Positions 1 to 6,302 of a stretch of 15,707 nucleotides of DNA are shown here, one piece after another (the stretch's first letter is position 1; each line of letters starts with the position of its first letter). Position numbers and translations under genes: made by a program. A model generated the notes under the pieces. The model saw only the letters and a program-made list of their open reading frames with translations. It was not told the DNA's origin and did no database searches. The stretch spans positions 1 to 15,707 of the forward strand of contig CAIWFP010000123.1 in assembly GCA_903911985.1 (NCBI GenBank), written 5' to 3'. This DNA is from an uncultured Sphingomonadales bacterium. Its GTDB lineage: Bacteria; Pseudomonadota; Alphaproteobacteria; Sphingomonadales; Sphingomonadaceae.

Positions 1-704
1 CCGCCCATGCCCGCGCGCATGCCGCCCGGTTCGACACCAATGCCGCCGGGGCCGCGCGTCTGCCGAAACTGAGCATTTTCGCCGATGCCGCGCGCAGCGA
101 CTATCTTGGCTCTTTGCCGGCCTATTTGGGCAATGCCCTGCCGCAAACCATCAACACCGCCGATGTTGGCGTGCGCGCCACGGTGCCGCTCTATTCGGGC
201 GGACGCCCTTCCGCGCTGGTCCGGCAGGCCGAGGCTCGCGAGGGCGCCGCGCTGGATGGCGAGATTGGCGCCGAGCGGCAGGTGATCGCGCAGGTGCGCG
301 CGGCTTTCTCCTCATGGCAGGCCGCGCAGGAAATCATCACCTCCACCCAAACCGCCGTGGATGCCGCCGCCTTGAGCCTTGAGGGCGTGCGCGCGGAAAA
401 CAGCGTGGGCAACCGCACCATCCTCGATATTCTCAACGCCGAGCAGGAGCTGGTGAACGCGCAGGTGCAATTGGCCACGGCGCGGCGCAACGGCTATGTC
501 GCCGGGTTCAGCCTGCTGGCGGCCATGGGGCGCGCGGGGGCGAAGGATCTCGGCCTCGACGGCGGCCCGCTCTATGACCCGCAGCTGCATTACGCCCATG
601 TGCGCGGCGATGCGTGGGATTGGGATGGCGATGGCAAACCCGCCGCCCATGCCAGCCGCACGGTTGACACCCCGGCTCAGGATGGGTCTATTCCCAAGAA
701 TTAA
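1..704 (+). CDS. tolC: TolC-family outer-membrane efflux protein, C-terminal part (5' truncated by window edge)
   Basis: The open frame enters from the left edge (first whole codon at position 3) and ends with TAA at 702-704, giving about 233 residues with no start in the window. The visible part reads like the second half of a TolC/OEP protomer. It has the LPKLSIFADA-type outer-membrane strand, then a VPLYSGG motif at a helix entry, then a long Ala/Gln-rich coiled-coil region with the ENSVGNRTILDILNAEQEL block, which is diagnostic of the second OEP repeat. Trimers of this family form the outer-membrane channel of type I secretion systems and RND pumps. The tail is Asp/Gly/Trp-rich and periplasmic in character. 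No partner pump or adaptor gene lies in the window. A TolC-popZ adjacency is, from memory, also seen in Caulobacter, which supports the pairing with the next gene. Substrate cannot be inferred. Confidence 0.93.
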   Translation, partial: AHARAHAARFDTNAAGAARLPKLSIFADAARSDYLGSLPAYLGNALPQTINTADVGVRATVPLYSGGRPSALVRQAEAREGAALDGEIGAERQVIAQVRAAFSSWQAAQEIITSTQTAVDAAALSLEGVRAENSVGNRTILDILNAEQELVNAQVQLATARRNGYVAGFSLLAAMGRAGAKDLGLDGGPLYDPQLHYAHVRGDAWDWDGDGKPAAHASRTVDTPAQDGSIPKN

Positions 705-836
705 CCGTAATGGCCGATTCTGCGATTCTCTGAGCGGTTATAAGTATTTACACGGGTTTTGGGCCGGGTCTGGTCCGGATCCCGCCTTTGGTTTGAGGGA
801 CAGCTATCGGCGCCCTCCCCTTTTGGAGCTTTGAGC

Positions 837-1265
837 ATGCAGCAGCCGGGCGCACCATCGGTTGAGGAAATTCTGGAAGCGATCAAGCAGGTGATCGCCC
901 GCGACAATCGCGCTCCTGCCGATTCGCGCCCCAGCGAAACCCGCGCGCGCGGGGCGGATGATGTGCTCGACCTTGCCCTGCTGGATGGGCTGACCGAGGC
1001 TGTCCCGGCGCCGGGTGACGGCAGCGGTTCGCTGGTTACCCCCGAGGCGCGCAATTCGATGCGCGAATCGCTGGCGGCTTTGTCCATGCTGTCGGAACCG
1101 CGCGCCCAGCCGCAGATCGTCCGCTCGGGCGAGACCTCGCTGGAAGGCATGGTGCGCGAGTTGTTGCGCCCGGCGCTGACCGAATGGCTGGACGCGAACC
1201 TGCCCGCTATTGTGGAGCGGCTGGTTTCCGCCGAGATCGCGCGCATCGTCGGCAAGCGGGGCTGA
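837..1265 (+). CDS. popZ: PopZ-like polar organizing protein (DUF2497 family)
   Basis: The protein has 142 residues. The ATG at 837 is chosen because GGAG lies just upstream (825-828) and the protein then opens with the conserved PopZ N-terminal helix (SVEEILEAIKQVIARDN, residues 8-24). A longer frame back to 759 reads non-conserved sequence. The middle (about 25-95) is low in complexity and rich in Pro, Ala, Asp and Ser, as expected of the disordered linker. The C-terminal block (about 100-140; LEGMVRELLRPALTEWLD then NLPAIVERLVSAEI) is the family's oligomerization helices. In Caulobacter, PopZ polymerizes at the pole, binds ParB and ParA, and tethers the origin. It is shorter than Caulobacter PopZ (about 177 aa). 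The ferredoxin gene follows 22 nt later, whereas in many alphaproteobacteria valS follows popZ. Cell-pole function here is inferred from family membership. Confidence 0.9.
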   Translation: MQQPGAPSVEEILEAIKQVIARDNRAPADSRPSETRARGADDVLDLALLDGLTEAVPAPGDGSGSLVTPEARNSMRESLAALSMLSEPRAQPQIVRSGETSLEGMVRELLRPALTEWLDANLPAIVERLVSAEIARIVGKRG

Positions 1266-1287
1266 GCGGGCGCGGCGCATTCCCGGC

Positions 1288-1695
1288 ATGACCGCCAACC
1301 CTTCCGGGATTGCGCGCGCGGACCCTCTGGATATCGCCCGCGCGGGCGAGGCTTTGGCCAAGGCCGGCGCCGCGCACCCGGGCGGCATCCAGCGGCACAT
1401 CTTCCTTTGCGCCGAACCGCAGAAGGGCGAATGCTGTTCCGCCGAGGTGGGCAGCGCCGCCTGGGCCTATCTGAAAAAGCGCGTCAAACAATTGGGCCTC
1501 ACCGAGGCGGGCATCCACCGCAGCAAGGCCGATTGCCTGAAGGTCTGCTTTGCCGGGCCCATCGCCGTGGTCTGGCCAGACGGCGTCTGGTACCATTCCG
1601 CCCGTGAAGATGTGCTGGAGCGGATTATTCAGGAGCATCTGATCGGTGGTGTGCCGGTGGAGGACTTCCGGCTTTACCCCGAACCCAAAGGCTAG
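1288..1695 (+). CDS. Thioredoxin-like [2Fe-2S] ferredoxin family protein
   Basis: The protein has 135 residues. The ATG at 1288 lies 22 nt after popZ. An upstream in-frame start at 1210 would overlap popZ and adds no conserved sequence. Cysteines sit at 41, 49, 50, 83 and 87 in the pattern of thioredoxin-fold ferredoxins: HIFLC, then a pair (GECC), then DCLKVC followed by GP. The cluster ligands are probably C41, one of C49/C50, C83 and C87. The C-terminal part (VVWPDGVWYHS, then EHLIGGVPVE) is the family signature after the second cysteine pair. The family binds a [2Fe-2S] cluster; its redox partner is generally unknown and none is evident here. The gene is probably cotranscribed with popZ given the short gap. 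Its stop codon overlaps the stop codon of the convergent membrane-protein gene within a shared CTAG. Confidence 0.88.
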   Translation: MTANPSGIARADPLDIARAGEALAKAGAAHPGGIQRHIFLCAEPQKGECCSAEVGSAAWAYLKKRVKQLGLTEAGIHRSKADCLKVCFAGPIAVVWPDGVWYHSAREDVLERIIQEHLIGGVPVEDFRLYPEPKG

Positions 1696-1961
1696 GCGCG
1701 GGGCGGGTTGTTCCGGCGGGCGCGGCGAAGATGGGCCAGCCCCATCAGGCCGGAAGCCACCAGCATCAACATGCCCATGCCCACGGCGGCCATGATCGCA
1801 AAGCGCACCGGCACGATGCCGCGATGGCGCCAGACCGCCACACCCGCAAGCGCCACCAGTGCCACCACGCCCAGCATCAGCCGCGCCATCAGCCGCCGCA
1901 ACCGGCTCCATGCCGCGATGGCGGCTTCGGCGGTTTGCGGAGATGGGGGCAGGTTGGCCAT
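1692..1961 (-). CDS. Small hypothetical membrane protein, two predicted transmembrane helices
   Basis: The protein has 89 residues if started at the ATG of 1961 (MANLPPSPQTAEAAIAAW). The frame continues upstream to another ATG at 1973 and a TTG at 1997, so the start is uncertain. A short hydrophilic N-terminus with an Arg-rich stretch (RLRRLMAR) precedes two hydrophobic segments, roughly residues 27-43 (LMLGVVALVALAGVAV) and 54-74 (FAIMAAVGMGMLMLVASGL). The tail is basic (HLRRARRNN). I do not recognise the family. It resembles small conserved membrane proteins annotated as hypothetical in sphingomonads. It converges on the ferredoxin gene, sharing the CTAG that contains both stops, and is divergent from the CBS gene across a gap of about 130 nt. 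A GGGGCA/TGCCCC inverted repeat lies directly before the 1961 start and could affect initiation if that start is right. Confidence 0.68.
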   Translation of the reverse strand: MANLPPSPQTAEAAIAAWSRLRRLMARLMLGVVALVALAGVAVWRHRGIVPVRFAIMAAVGMGMLMLVASGLMGLAHLRRARRNNPPRA

Positions 1962-2091
1962 GGGGCAACCCATGCCCCGGAGCGCGGGACAGGGCAAGCC
2001 GGGGTCGCGTGCTTTGCGCCAATCAGCCTATGGCGTTTTCTTCTGGTCGTGGCATACTCGGCACCCCAAAGAGCAGATCGGGAGAGCTGCC

Positions 2092-2520
2092 ATGACTATT
2101 GCGCGATTGATCGAAGGGCGGTCCGAAACCGTTTTCAGCACCACCACCAGCACCTCGGTGCGCGATGCCGTGGCGCAGCTGGCCAGCCGCCATATCGGCG
2201 CCATGCCGGTGTTTGACGGCGCCGGAGTGGCTGGCATATTTTCCGAGCGCGATGTCATTCACCAGCTGCAACTCCATGGTCCGGCCATGCTGGATATGCT
2301 GGTGGGCGAAGTGATGACCGCACCCGCCTTCTCTGTTTCCCCCGAGACCGGCGTGCTGGAGGCTCTCGGCCTGATGACCCGTCGCCGCATTCGCCACCTG
2401 CCGGTGATGAAGGATGGCAAGTTCGTGGCCTTCATCTCCATCGGCGATCTGGTGAAATACCGAATCGACCATATTTCCACCGAGGCCGAGGCGCTGCGCT
2501 CCTATATTCAGATGGCCTAG
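2092..2520 (+). CDS. CBS-domain pair protein
   Basis: The protein has 142 residues. The ATG at 2092 is preceded by a GGGAGAG ribosome-binding site at 2080-2086. It consists almost entirely of two tandem CBS motifs (a Bateman module). The first covers about residues 8-62 (SVRDAVAQLASRHIGAMPV, then GIFSERDVI). The second covers about 72-133, beginning with the typical VGEVMT hinge and containing RRRIRHLPVMKDGKFVAFIS followed by GDLVK. Stand-alone CBS pairs of this length bind adenine nucleotides (AMP, ATP, SAM or NADH) and regulate other proteins. The ligand and target here are unknown. Close relatives are annotated as inosine-5'-monophosphate dehydrogenase-related, but no IMPDH catalytic domain is present. 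The next gene (A-type Fe-S carrier) follows 58 nt later on the same strand. Confidence 0.92.
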   Translation: MTIARLIEGRSETVFSTTTSTSVRDAVAQLASRHIGAMPVFDGAGVAGIFSERDVIHQLQLHGPAMLDMLVGEVMTAPAFSVSPETGVLEALGLMTRRRIRHLPVMKDGKFVAFISIGDLVKYRIDHISTEAEALRSYIQMA

Positions 2521-2578
2521 ACTGGTCGGGTGGGCGCCGCGACTTGCGGGCGGGGCGCTGGAGGCATACATTGGGCGC

Positions 2579-2926
2579 ATGAACGCTCAAACCCTCTCGC
2601 CCAACCCGGTTACACTCAGCCCGTCTGCCGCCGCGCGCGTGGCGGCCATTTCGGCCAAGCAGGAAAAGCCGGCCATCCTGCGGCTTTCCGTTGAGGGCGG
2701 GGGGTGCTCGGGCTTCCAATACCGCTTTGGCCTTGCCGATGCGCCGGAGGCTGAGGATGTCGTTGCGGAAACCGATGGCGTGCGGCTGGTGGTTGATCCG
2801 GTCAGCCTCGATCTGGTGGCGGGCTGCGTGGTGGATTACGTCGAATCGCTGGGCGGCGCGGCGTTCAAGGTGGAAAATCCGCAGGCCAGTGCCGGGTGCG
2901 GGTGCGGAGCGAGCTTCGCGATTTGA
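2579..2926 (+). CDS. erpA: A-type iron-sulfur cluster carrier/insertion protein (ErpA/IscA/HesB family)
   Basis: The protein has 115 residues, the standard A-type carrier length. Three conserved cluster-binding cysteines are present: C43 in the GGGCSGFQY motif, and C107 and C109 in the SAGCGCGASF C-terminus. An additional C83 is not a family ligand. The family accepts Fe-S clusters from a scaffold and inserts them into apoproteins; E. coli ErpA matures IspG and respiratory enzymes. Length and the motif set fit ErpA, but IscA and SufA are very similar, so the symbol is tentative. The ATG at 2579 follows a GGAG (2560-2563) at a long 15-nt spacing, so initiation may be weak. No isc or suf genes are in the window. 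The gene ends just before a non-coding repeat (2953-3160). Confidence 0.88.
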   Translation: MNAQTLSPNPVTLSPSAAARVAAISAKQEKPAILRLSVEGGGCSGFQYRFGLADAPEAEDVVAETDGVRLVVDPVSLDLVAGCVVDYVESLGGAAFKVENPQASAGCGCGASFAI

Positions 2927-2952
2927 TTTAGGGTGTGGTTTAGGGCCCACGG

Positions 2953-3160
2953 CGGGGGCGCTTGATGTGCCGGTTTGTCAATGCAAATCGGTCGGCCCGG
3001 CACCCAATCCTGTCGGCGTTGCGCTTCCGGTCGATCTTGCGCCTTGCCGGGAAGCGGCTTTCAATTATTGCCTCCGGCGGTAGAGTTGACGCAAGACGGT
3101 GCCACCCGCACAACCTCTCGCCGGAAGACGTTTTGGGGTGCAGGAGTGTAACACCCCTGC
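2953..3160 (+). repeat. Dispersed mosaic repeat, copy A (between erpA-like gene and xth)
   Basis: This stretch matches 7921-8124 read on the opposite strand at both ends. The head (about 2953-2998) shares TTGATGT, then CCG-TTTG, then ATGCAAATCGGTCGGCCCG with the other copy. The tail shares CGCCGG-AGACG (around 3119-3130) and a palindrome centred on TGTAACACCCC (3140-3160). The head folds into a 9-bp hairpin (2970-2991) that uses two G-U pairs. A central module at 3037-3065 matches copy B in the opposite relative orientation. The copy lies between two genes of the same orientation, with its tail facing the start of xth. A frame running through it encodes a NANRSAR-containing peptide similar to one in copy B, but it looks like repeat-borne, non-functional coding. 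About 60% of the gap 2927-3193 is occupied by this element. Confidence 0.7.
3140..3160. promoter_or_regulatory. GTGTAACAC-centred palindrome upstream of xth
   Basis: A 21-nt near-perfect palindrome has arms GCAGGAGTGT and ACACCCCTGC around a single central A; 9 of 10 arm positions match. It ends 33 nt before the xth start codon. A perfect palindrome with the same core (GGGGTGT-W-ACACCCC) occurs at 7921-7939, upstream of dnaQ. The geometry suits a dimeric DNA-binding protein site, but it could also be the end structure of the repeat it belongs to. No T-tract follows, so an intrinsic terminator is less likely. Confidence 0.4.
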
Positions 3161-3193
3161 TTAATTCCCCCTTCTTCTGGGAACCCCGCCCTA

Positions 3194-3979
3194 ATGAAAA
3201 TCGCCTCCTTCAACATCAACGGCATCAAAGCCCGCCTGCCCCGTTTGCTGGAATGGCTGGAGGAGACGCGCCCCGATGTCGCCTGCCTGCAGGAGATCAA
3301 GACGCAGGACGAGGGCTTTCCGGCGGAGGAGTTCGAGAAGATCGGCTATGGCGCCATCTGGCATGGGCAGAAGAGCTTCAACGGCGTGGCGATTCTCGCG
3401 CGGGACGCTCAACCGGTGGAAGTGTTGCGCGGCCTGCCGGGCGATGCGGAGGATGAGCAGTCGCGCTATCTGGAGGCGGATGTTTTCGGCCTGCGCGTCG
3501 CCTGCATCTATTTGCCCAACGGCAATCCGCTACCCGGGCCGAAATTTGATTACAAGCTGGCGTGGATGAAGCGGCTGCGCGCGCGCATGGCGGAGTTGAT
3601 GACGCTGGAAATCCCGGCGATCGTTACCGGCGATTACAACGTCATCCCCCGCGATTGCGACGTGTGGTCGCCGCGGGCGATGGCCGAGGACGCGCTGATG
3701 CAGCCGGAATCGCGCGACGCCTATGCGACATTATTGGCCGATGGCTGGACGGATGCCATCGGCACGCAATATCCGGCGGGCGGGGTTTGGACCTATTGGG
3801 ACTATCAGGCCGGAGCGTGGCAGCGCGATCACGGCTTTCGCATCGACCATGCGCTGCTTTCGCCCGAGGCGGCGGACCGGCTGGTGGCCTGCGGCGTGGA
3901 CAAGGATCATCGCGGCCGGGAAAAGGCCAGCGATCACGCGCCGATGTGGGTGGAGTTGCGCGGCGATAACGCCGGCTGA
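3194..3979 (+). CDS. xth: Exodeoxyribonuclease III (AP endonuclease, Xth family)
   Basis: The protein has 261 residues, close to the usual 255-270. It is an EEP-fold metallonuclease that incises at abasic sites and trims 3' blocked ends in base-excision repair. Visible catalytic motifs are SFNINGI (N7), LQEIK with metal ligand E34, IYLPNGNP with Y106, TGDYNV with D147 and N149 (Phe of the usual GDFN replaced by Tyr), RIDH with D218, and SDHAP with D247/H248. The start at 3194 puts the MKIASFNING consensus at the N-terminus, but no good ribosome-binding site precedes it, so translation initiation may be weak. The gene stands alone after the repeat-filled gap. It ends 12 nt before a strong hairpin shared with the convergent cell-wall hydrolase gene. 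Confidence 0.96.
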   Translation: MKIASFNINGIKARLPRLLEWLEETRPDVACLQEIKTQDEGFPAEEFEKIGYGAIWHGQKSFNGVAILARDAQPVEVLRGLPGDAEDEQSRYLEADVFGLRVACIYLPNGNPLPGPKFDYKLAWMKRLRARMAELMTLEIPAIVTGDYNVIPRDCDVWSPRAMAEDALMQPESRDAYATLLADGWTDAIGTQYPAGGVWTYWDYQAGAWQRDHGFRIDHALLSPEAADRLVACGVDKDHRGREKASDHAPMWVELRGDNAG

Positions 3980-3991
3980 TGCGCAAGACGG

Positions 3992-4024
3992 GCCGGCGCC
4001 TCCCTTCGGTGGGGAGGCGCCGGC
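3992..4024. terminator. Bidirectional hairpin between convergent xth and cell-wall hydrolase genes
   Basis: A perfect 13-bp inverted repeat (GCCGGCGCCTCCC paired with GGGAGGCGCCGGC) has a 7-nt loop, TTCGGTG. It lies in the 54-nt gap between two converging stop codons. The T-run on either side is poor, but position, stem strength and the TTCG-type loop fit a terminator for both genes. Release could also need Rho. Confidence 0.75.
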
Positions 4025-4033
4025 ACCGGCTAA

Positions 4034-4648
4034 TTATTGATAGAAGACCTGATGGTCGATCTGCGCGAGGCGGTGGCGGTGCCAATTGGGCGACACGCGC
4101 TTCGCATGGAAGTAGAGCGCGCCCTCGACCGGGCTTTGCCAGCTACCCTCGGCAGCGATTCGCGCGATGGCGACGGACTGCTGCCACTGGGCGCTGCTGT
4201 GGTCGATCGTCGGAATCGCGTGATGGCGCACGAAGGAGAATTGCGAGGGCTGCAACACCACGCCGCAATAGGTCGTGGGGAAATGGCCGGACTTGGTCCG
4301 CGCCACGATCACCCGGCCAACGGCAAGCTGACCCGCGGGTGCTTCGGCACGCGCCTCAAAATAGATTGCGCCAGCGAGGCACTTCAGTTCGGGAGTAATG
4401 GCGCCGACGGGCTGCTGCTGCGCGATGAGATCTTCAAGCGAGGCGGCCTGGGTGGCGATGTCGCCAGCCTGAACCTGTGGGGGCTGCACCTGCGGTGACG
4501 CATTGTCCGTTGGGGCGAACACGTCGATGGAGGGCTGCACGACTTGGGAGATTTGAGCGGCGGCACCGGAACCAATGGCACCGCACAGCAGGACTACGAG
4601 AGTGGTGGCAATGGTGAAATTGCTCACGCGGTTAAAAATACGAGTCAT
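4034..4648 (-). CDS. Cell wall hydrolase, SleB/CwlJ family (Hydrolase_2), exported
   Basis: The protein has 204 residues. The N-terminus has a basic start (MTRIFNRVSN), a hydrophobic core (about 12-30) and an AAAQ junction near residue 31, consistent with a Sec signal peptide and periplasmic location. A Gln/Pro-rich linker follows (about 35-85). The catalytic domain spans about 88-204: KCLAGAIYFEARAE with the presumed catalytic Glu98, GQLAVGRVIVART, then FPTTYCGVV and SQFSFV. C90 and C128 are positioned for a disulfide, as is common in the family. The family includes the spore-cortex lytic enzymes SleB and CwlJ, but in non-sporulating alphaproteobacteria these proteins are presumed to remodel peptidoglycan. 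No separate peptidoglycan-binding domain is present. The ribosome-binding site is weak. The 187-nt upstream gap suggests its own promoter, although none was clear. Confidence 0.9.
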   Translation of the reverse strand: MTRIFNRVSNFTIATTLVVLLCGAIGSGAAAQISQVVQPSIDVFAPTDNASPQVQPPQVQAGDIATQAASLEDLIAQQQPVGAITPELKCLAGAIYFEARAEAPAGQLAVGRVIVARTKSGHFPTTYCGVVLQPSQFSFVRHHAIPTIDHSSAQWQQSVAIARIAAEGSWQSPVEGALYFHAKRVSPNWHRHRLAQIDHQVFYQ

Positions 4649-4835
4649 TCATCATTCGTTTTAGGCGGTGGGTGCACCAGACACAGGTGACACGAAATCT
4701 CCGCAAAAAGCGTTAAGATCGGGAACAAACCTGCCGGTTACCCCCCGTCTGCGTGCTTACCAATGGGCCGAAATGCCAATCAGAAAGCCTGCGCATAGAA
4801 GGTGATTGTGCCCCTATTGTGCAACGCACAAGAAG

Positions 4836-5192
4836 TCAACGATTTCCCGGGGGCAGTCCGATGAACCGTTCCCCACCCGCGATATCCAGTTCAATTATCC
4901 ACAGATCGGGGTCCTGACGGGATCTTCGGGACAGATAATCAGGGAAGGATTCGGGGTGTTCGGGGTCAGCCTTGCGGCTCAATTGCCATTGGCGCGTGCC
5001 ATCGGGCATGGGCATGCGTTCATAGGCGCGGGGGCATTCGCCGCCATCCGCACCGCCATTGTGGCAAAGCACCACCAGCAGCGTGCCCGCATCCGGCTCG
5101 CCCTTGGCCAAAACACAGCCAAACCCGCCCGCCGCCTGTACCTGCCGCAACAACGCGCTTGCCTCCAGCCTGGCGGGAAGCCGGTCGGTCAC
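4836..5192 (-). CDS. DUF1491 family protein
   Basis: The protein has 118 residues and starts with GTG at 5190-5192. That start gives the expected family opening (MTDRLPARLEASALLRQVQAAGGF), followed by a CVLAKGEPDAGTLLVVL block and a C-terminal DPDLWIIELD motif. DUF1491 proteins are small, soluble, alphaproteobacterial and of unknown function. The gene lies 41 nt downstream of the thioesterase gene in the same direction and is probably part of the same transcript. No ribosome-binding site stands out before the GTG. A short TTGTGC/GCACAA inverted repeat (4817-4831) follows its stop and might be a weak transcript end. Confidence 0.82.
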   Translation of the reverse strand: MTDRLPARLEASALLRQVQAAGGFGCVLAKGEPDAGTLLVVLCHNGGADGGECPRAYERMPMPDGTRQWQLSRKADPEHPESFPDYLSRRSRQDPDLWIIELDIAGGERFIGLPPGNR

Positions 5193-5233
5193 GCCCGATT
5201 CGATTCTGGTCCGCGCATTTCAGGCCCCGCGTT

Positions 5234-5785
5234 TCAGGCACATGTGTCGCGCACCAGCCCTCGGGCATAGCCATCGAGACTCGACAGCGAAATGCGCGAG
5301 CGCATGAAGGTTCCGGTGCCGCGCCCGATCTCCTCGCCGTCGGCATCCACCAGTCGCGCCTCTGCCACCAGCACCCGGCGGCGGCCGCTGATCCACCGAC
5401 CCTCCGCCACCACCCGCCCGGCCTTTACCGGATGGGTGAAGTGCAGGTTGAACGATGTGGTCAGCAAAAACCGGTCGGTCACCAGCGTATTGGCGGCATA
5501 GAAGGCCGCATCGTCGAGCATCTTGAAATAGATGGTGCCGTGTGCCGCGCCTGCCGCGTGGTGATAGGTTGGGTCAACATCGAAACTGATGCGTGCCTGA
5601 CCCTCGCCCGTGATGGACAGCGATGAGCGGAACAGGGTGTTGATGGGGGCGGCGGCATAGAGGCTTTCCAGGGCCTGCCAGTGCAGCCGCGCGCCTGCCG
5701 ATGGCGAATTCGCGGAAGGCGCGGGTCCACGCTCCGCCGCTTGCGCCGGCTCCGGCGTTTCAGGCCGCGTTACGGTCGATGCCAT
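5234..5785 (-). CDS. PaaI-family hotdog thioesterase
   Basis: The protein has 183 residues. The hotdog domain occupies about residues 35-168, with the signature AHGTIYFKMLDDAAFYAAN (about 81-99). In that signature His82-Gly83 and the Asp91/92 pair correspond to the catalytic HGG-D region, although the second Gly is replaced by Thr. TTSFNLHFTHPVKAG follows, with typical late strands ending GRGTGTFMRSRI. The family hydrolyses acyl-CoA thioesters, often aryl- or medium-chain; the substrate here is unknown. The first about 30 residues are Pro/Ala/Glu-rich and not part of the domain. The ATG at 5785 overlaps the end of ptsN by 26 nt and has CCTCCT rather than a ribosome-binding site ahead of it, so translational coupling or a later non-ATG start are both possible. 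No alternative ATG precedes the domain. Confidence 0.87.
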   Translation of the reverse strand: MASTVTRPETPEPAQAAERGPAPSANSPSAGARLHWQALESLYAAAPINTLFRSSLSITGEGQARISFDVDPTYHHAAGAAHGTIYFKMLDDAAFYAANTLVTDRFLLTTSFNLHFTHPVKAGRVVAEGRWISGRRRVLVAEARLVDADGEEIGRGTGTFMRSRISLSSLDGYARGLVRDTCA

Positions 5786-6221
5786 TGGACAGGAGGCCGT
5801 AAAGTGCCTCGTCCCCGGGTGCCTGGGTCAGCGCGGCGTGCATTGTCTCGTCGCGCATCATGCGCGAGATCGCCGCCAGAGCGTGAAGATGCGCCGCACC
5901 CGCCTGTTCGGGAGAAAGCAGGCCGAAAACCAGATCCACCGGCATATCATCGGCCGAATCGAAGGACACGGGTGCCTCAAGCCGGAGGAACACCGCCATC
6001 GGCCGGGCGATATCGGGAATGCGCGCATGGGGTATGGCCACACCGCGGCCAAAGCCGGTGCTGCCCAGCCTCTCCCGCTCCTCTATCCGCTCACGGATCA
6101 TCCCGGCGTCAAGCGCGTAAACCTTGGCAAACCGCTGAGCGAGTTGGCCAATGATTTCCGATTTTGTCTCGGCACGGATAGTGCCAACGGCATCGGGATG
6201 GAGCGTGAACAGCGCAGTCAT
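5760..6221 (-). CDS. ptsN: PTS IIA-like nitrogen-regulatory protein (EIIA-Ntr)
   Basis: The protein has 153 residues from the ATG at 6221 (MTALFTLHPDAVGTIRAETK), matching the usual 150-160 of EIIA-Ntr. An in-frame ATG at 6251 would add ten residues and cannot be excluded; neither has a good ribosome-binding site. The PTS EIIA type-2 fold is recognisable from RERIEERERLGSTGFGRGVAIPHARI, with the phosphorylated histidine at H65, and from DLVFGLLSPEQAGAAHLHALAAISR. EIIA-Ntr is the end acceptor of the nitrogen PTS (PtsP-PtsO-PtsN) and regulates potassium uptake, stress responses and other targets. The gene sits downstream of hpf, as in many proteobacteria, but across an unusually long 257-nt gap containing nested inverted repeats. 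Its 3' end overlaps the thioesterase start. Confidence 0.92.
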   Translation of the reverse strand: MTALFTLHPDAVGTIRAETKSEIIGQLAQRFAKVYALDAGMIRERIEERERLGSTGFGRGVAIPHARIPDIARPMAVFLRLEAPVSFDSADDMPVDLVFGLLSPEQAGAAHLHALAAISRMMRDETMHAALTQAPGDEALYGLLSNGIDRNAA

Positions 6222-6302
6222 GGCAGAACTTTTGATCGCCTTTGTCGCCATCGGGGCCGGGGCCGGAAAGGACCCGTTCCGACGCGAAGGAATGGTTGGG
6301 TT

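Noticed and set aside
1962..1978. GGGGCA/TGCCCC inverted repeat beside the start of the small membrane-protein gene
   Set aside because: It is a single 6-bp arm in GC-rich DNA at an uncertain start codon, too weak to claim as a regulatory site.
2962..3456. 164-aa plus-strand frame through repeat copy A into xth, encoding a peptide with NANRSAR
   Set aside because: It overlaps xth in another frame for over half its length, and the only similarity is to the repeat-borne frame in copy B. It is a product of the repeat sequence rather than an independent gene.
4817..4831. TTGTGC-AAC-GCACAA inverted repeat after the DUF1491 gene
   Set aside because: The arms are only 6 bp with a 3-nt centre and no T-run. 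It is mentioned with the gene but not called as a terminator.
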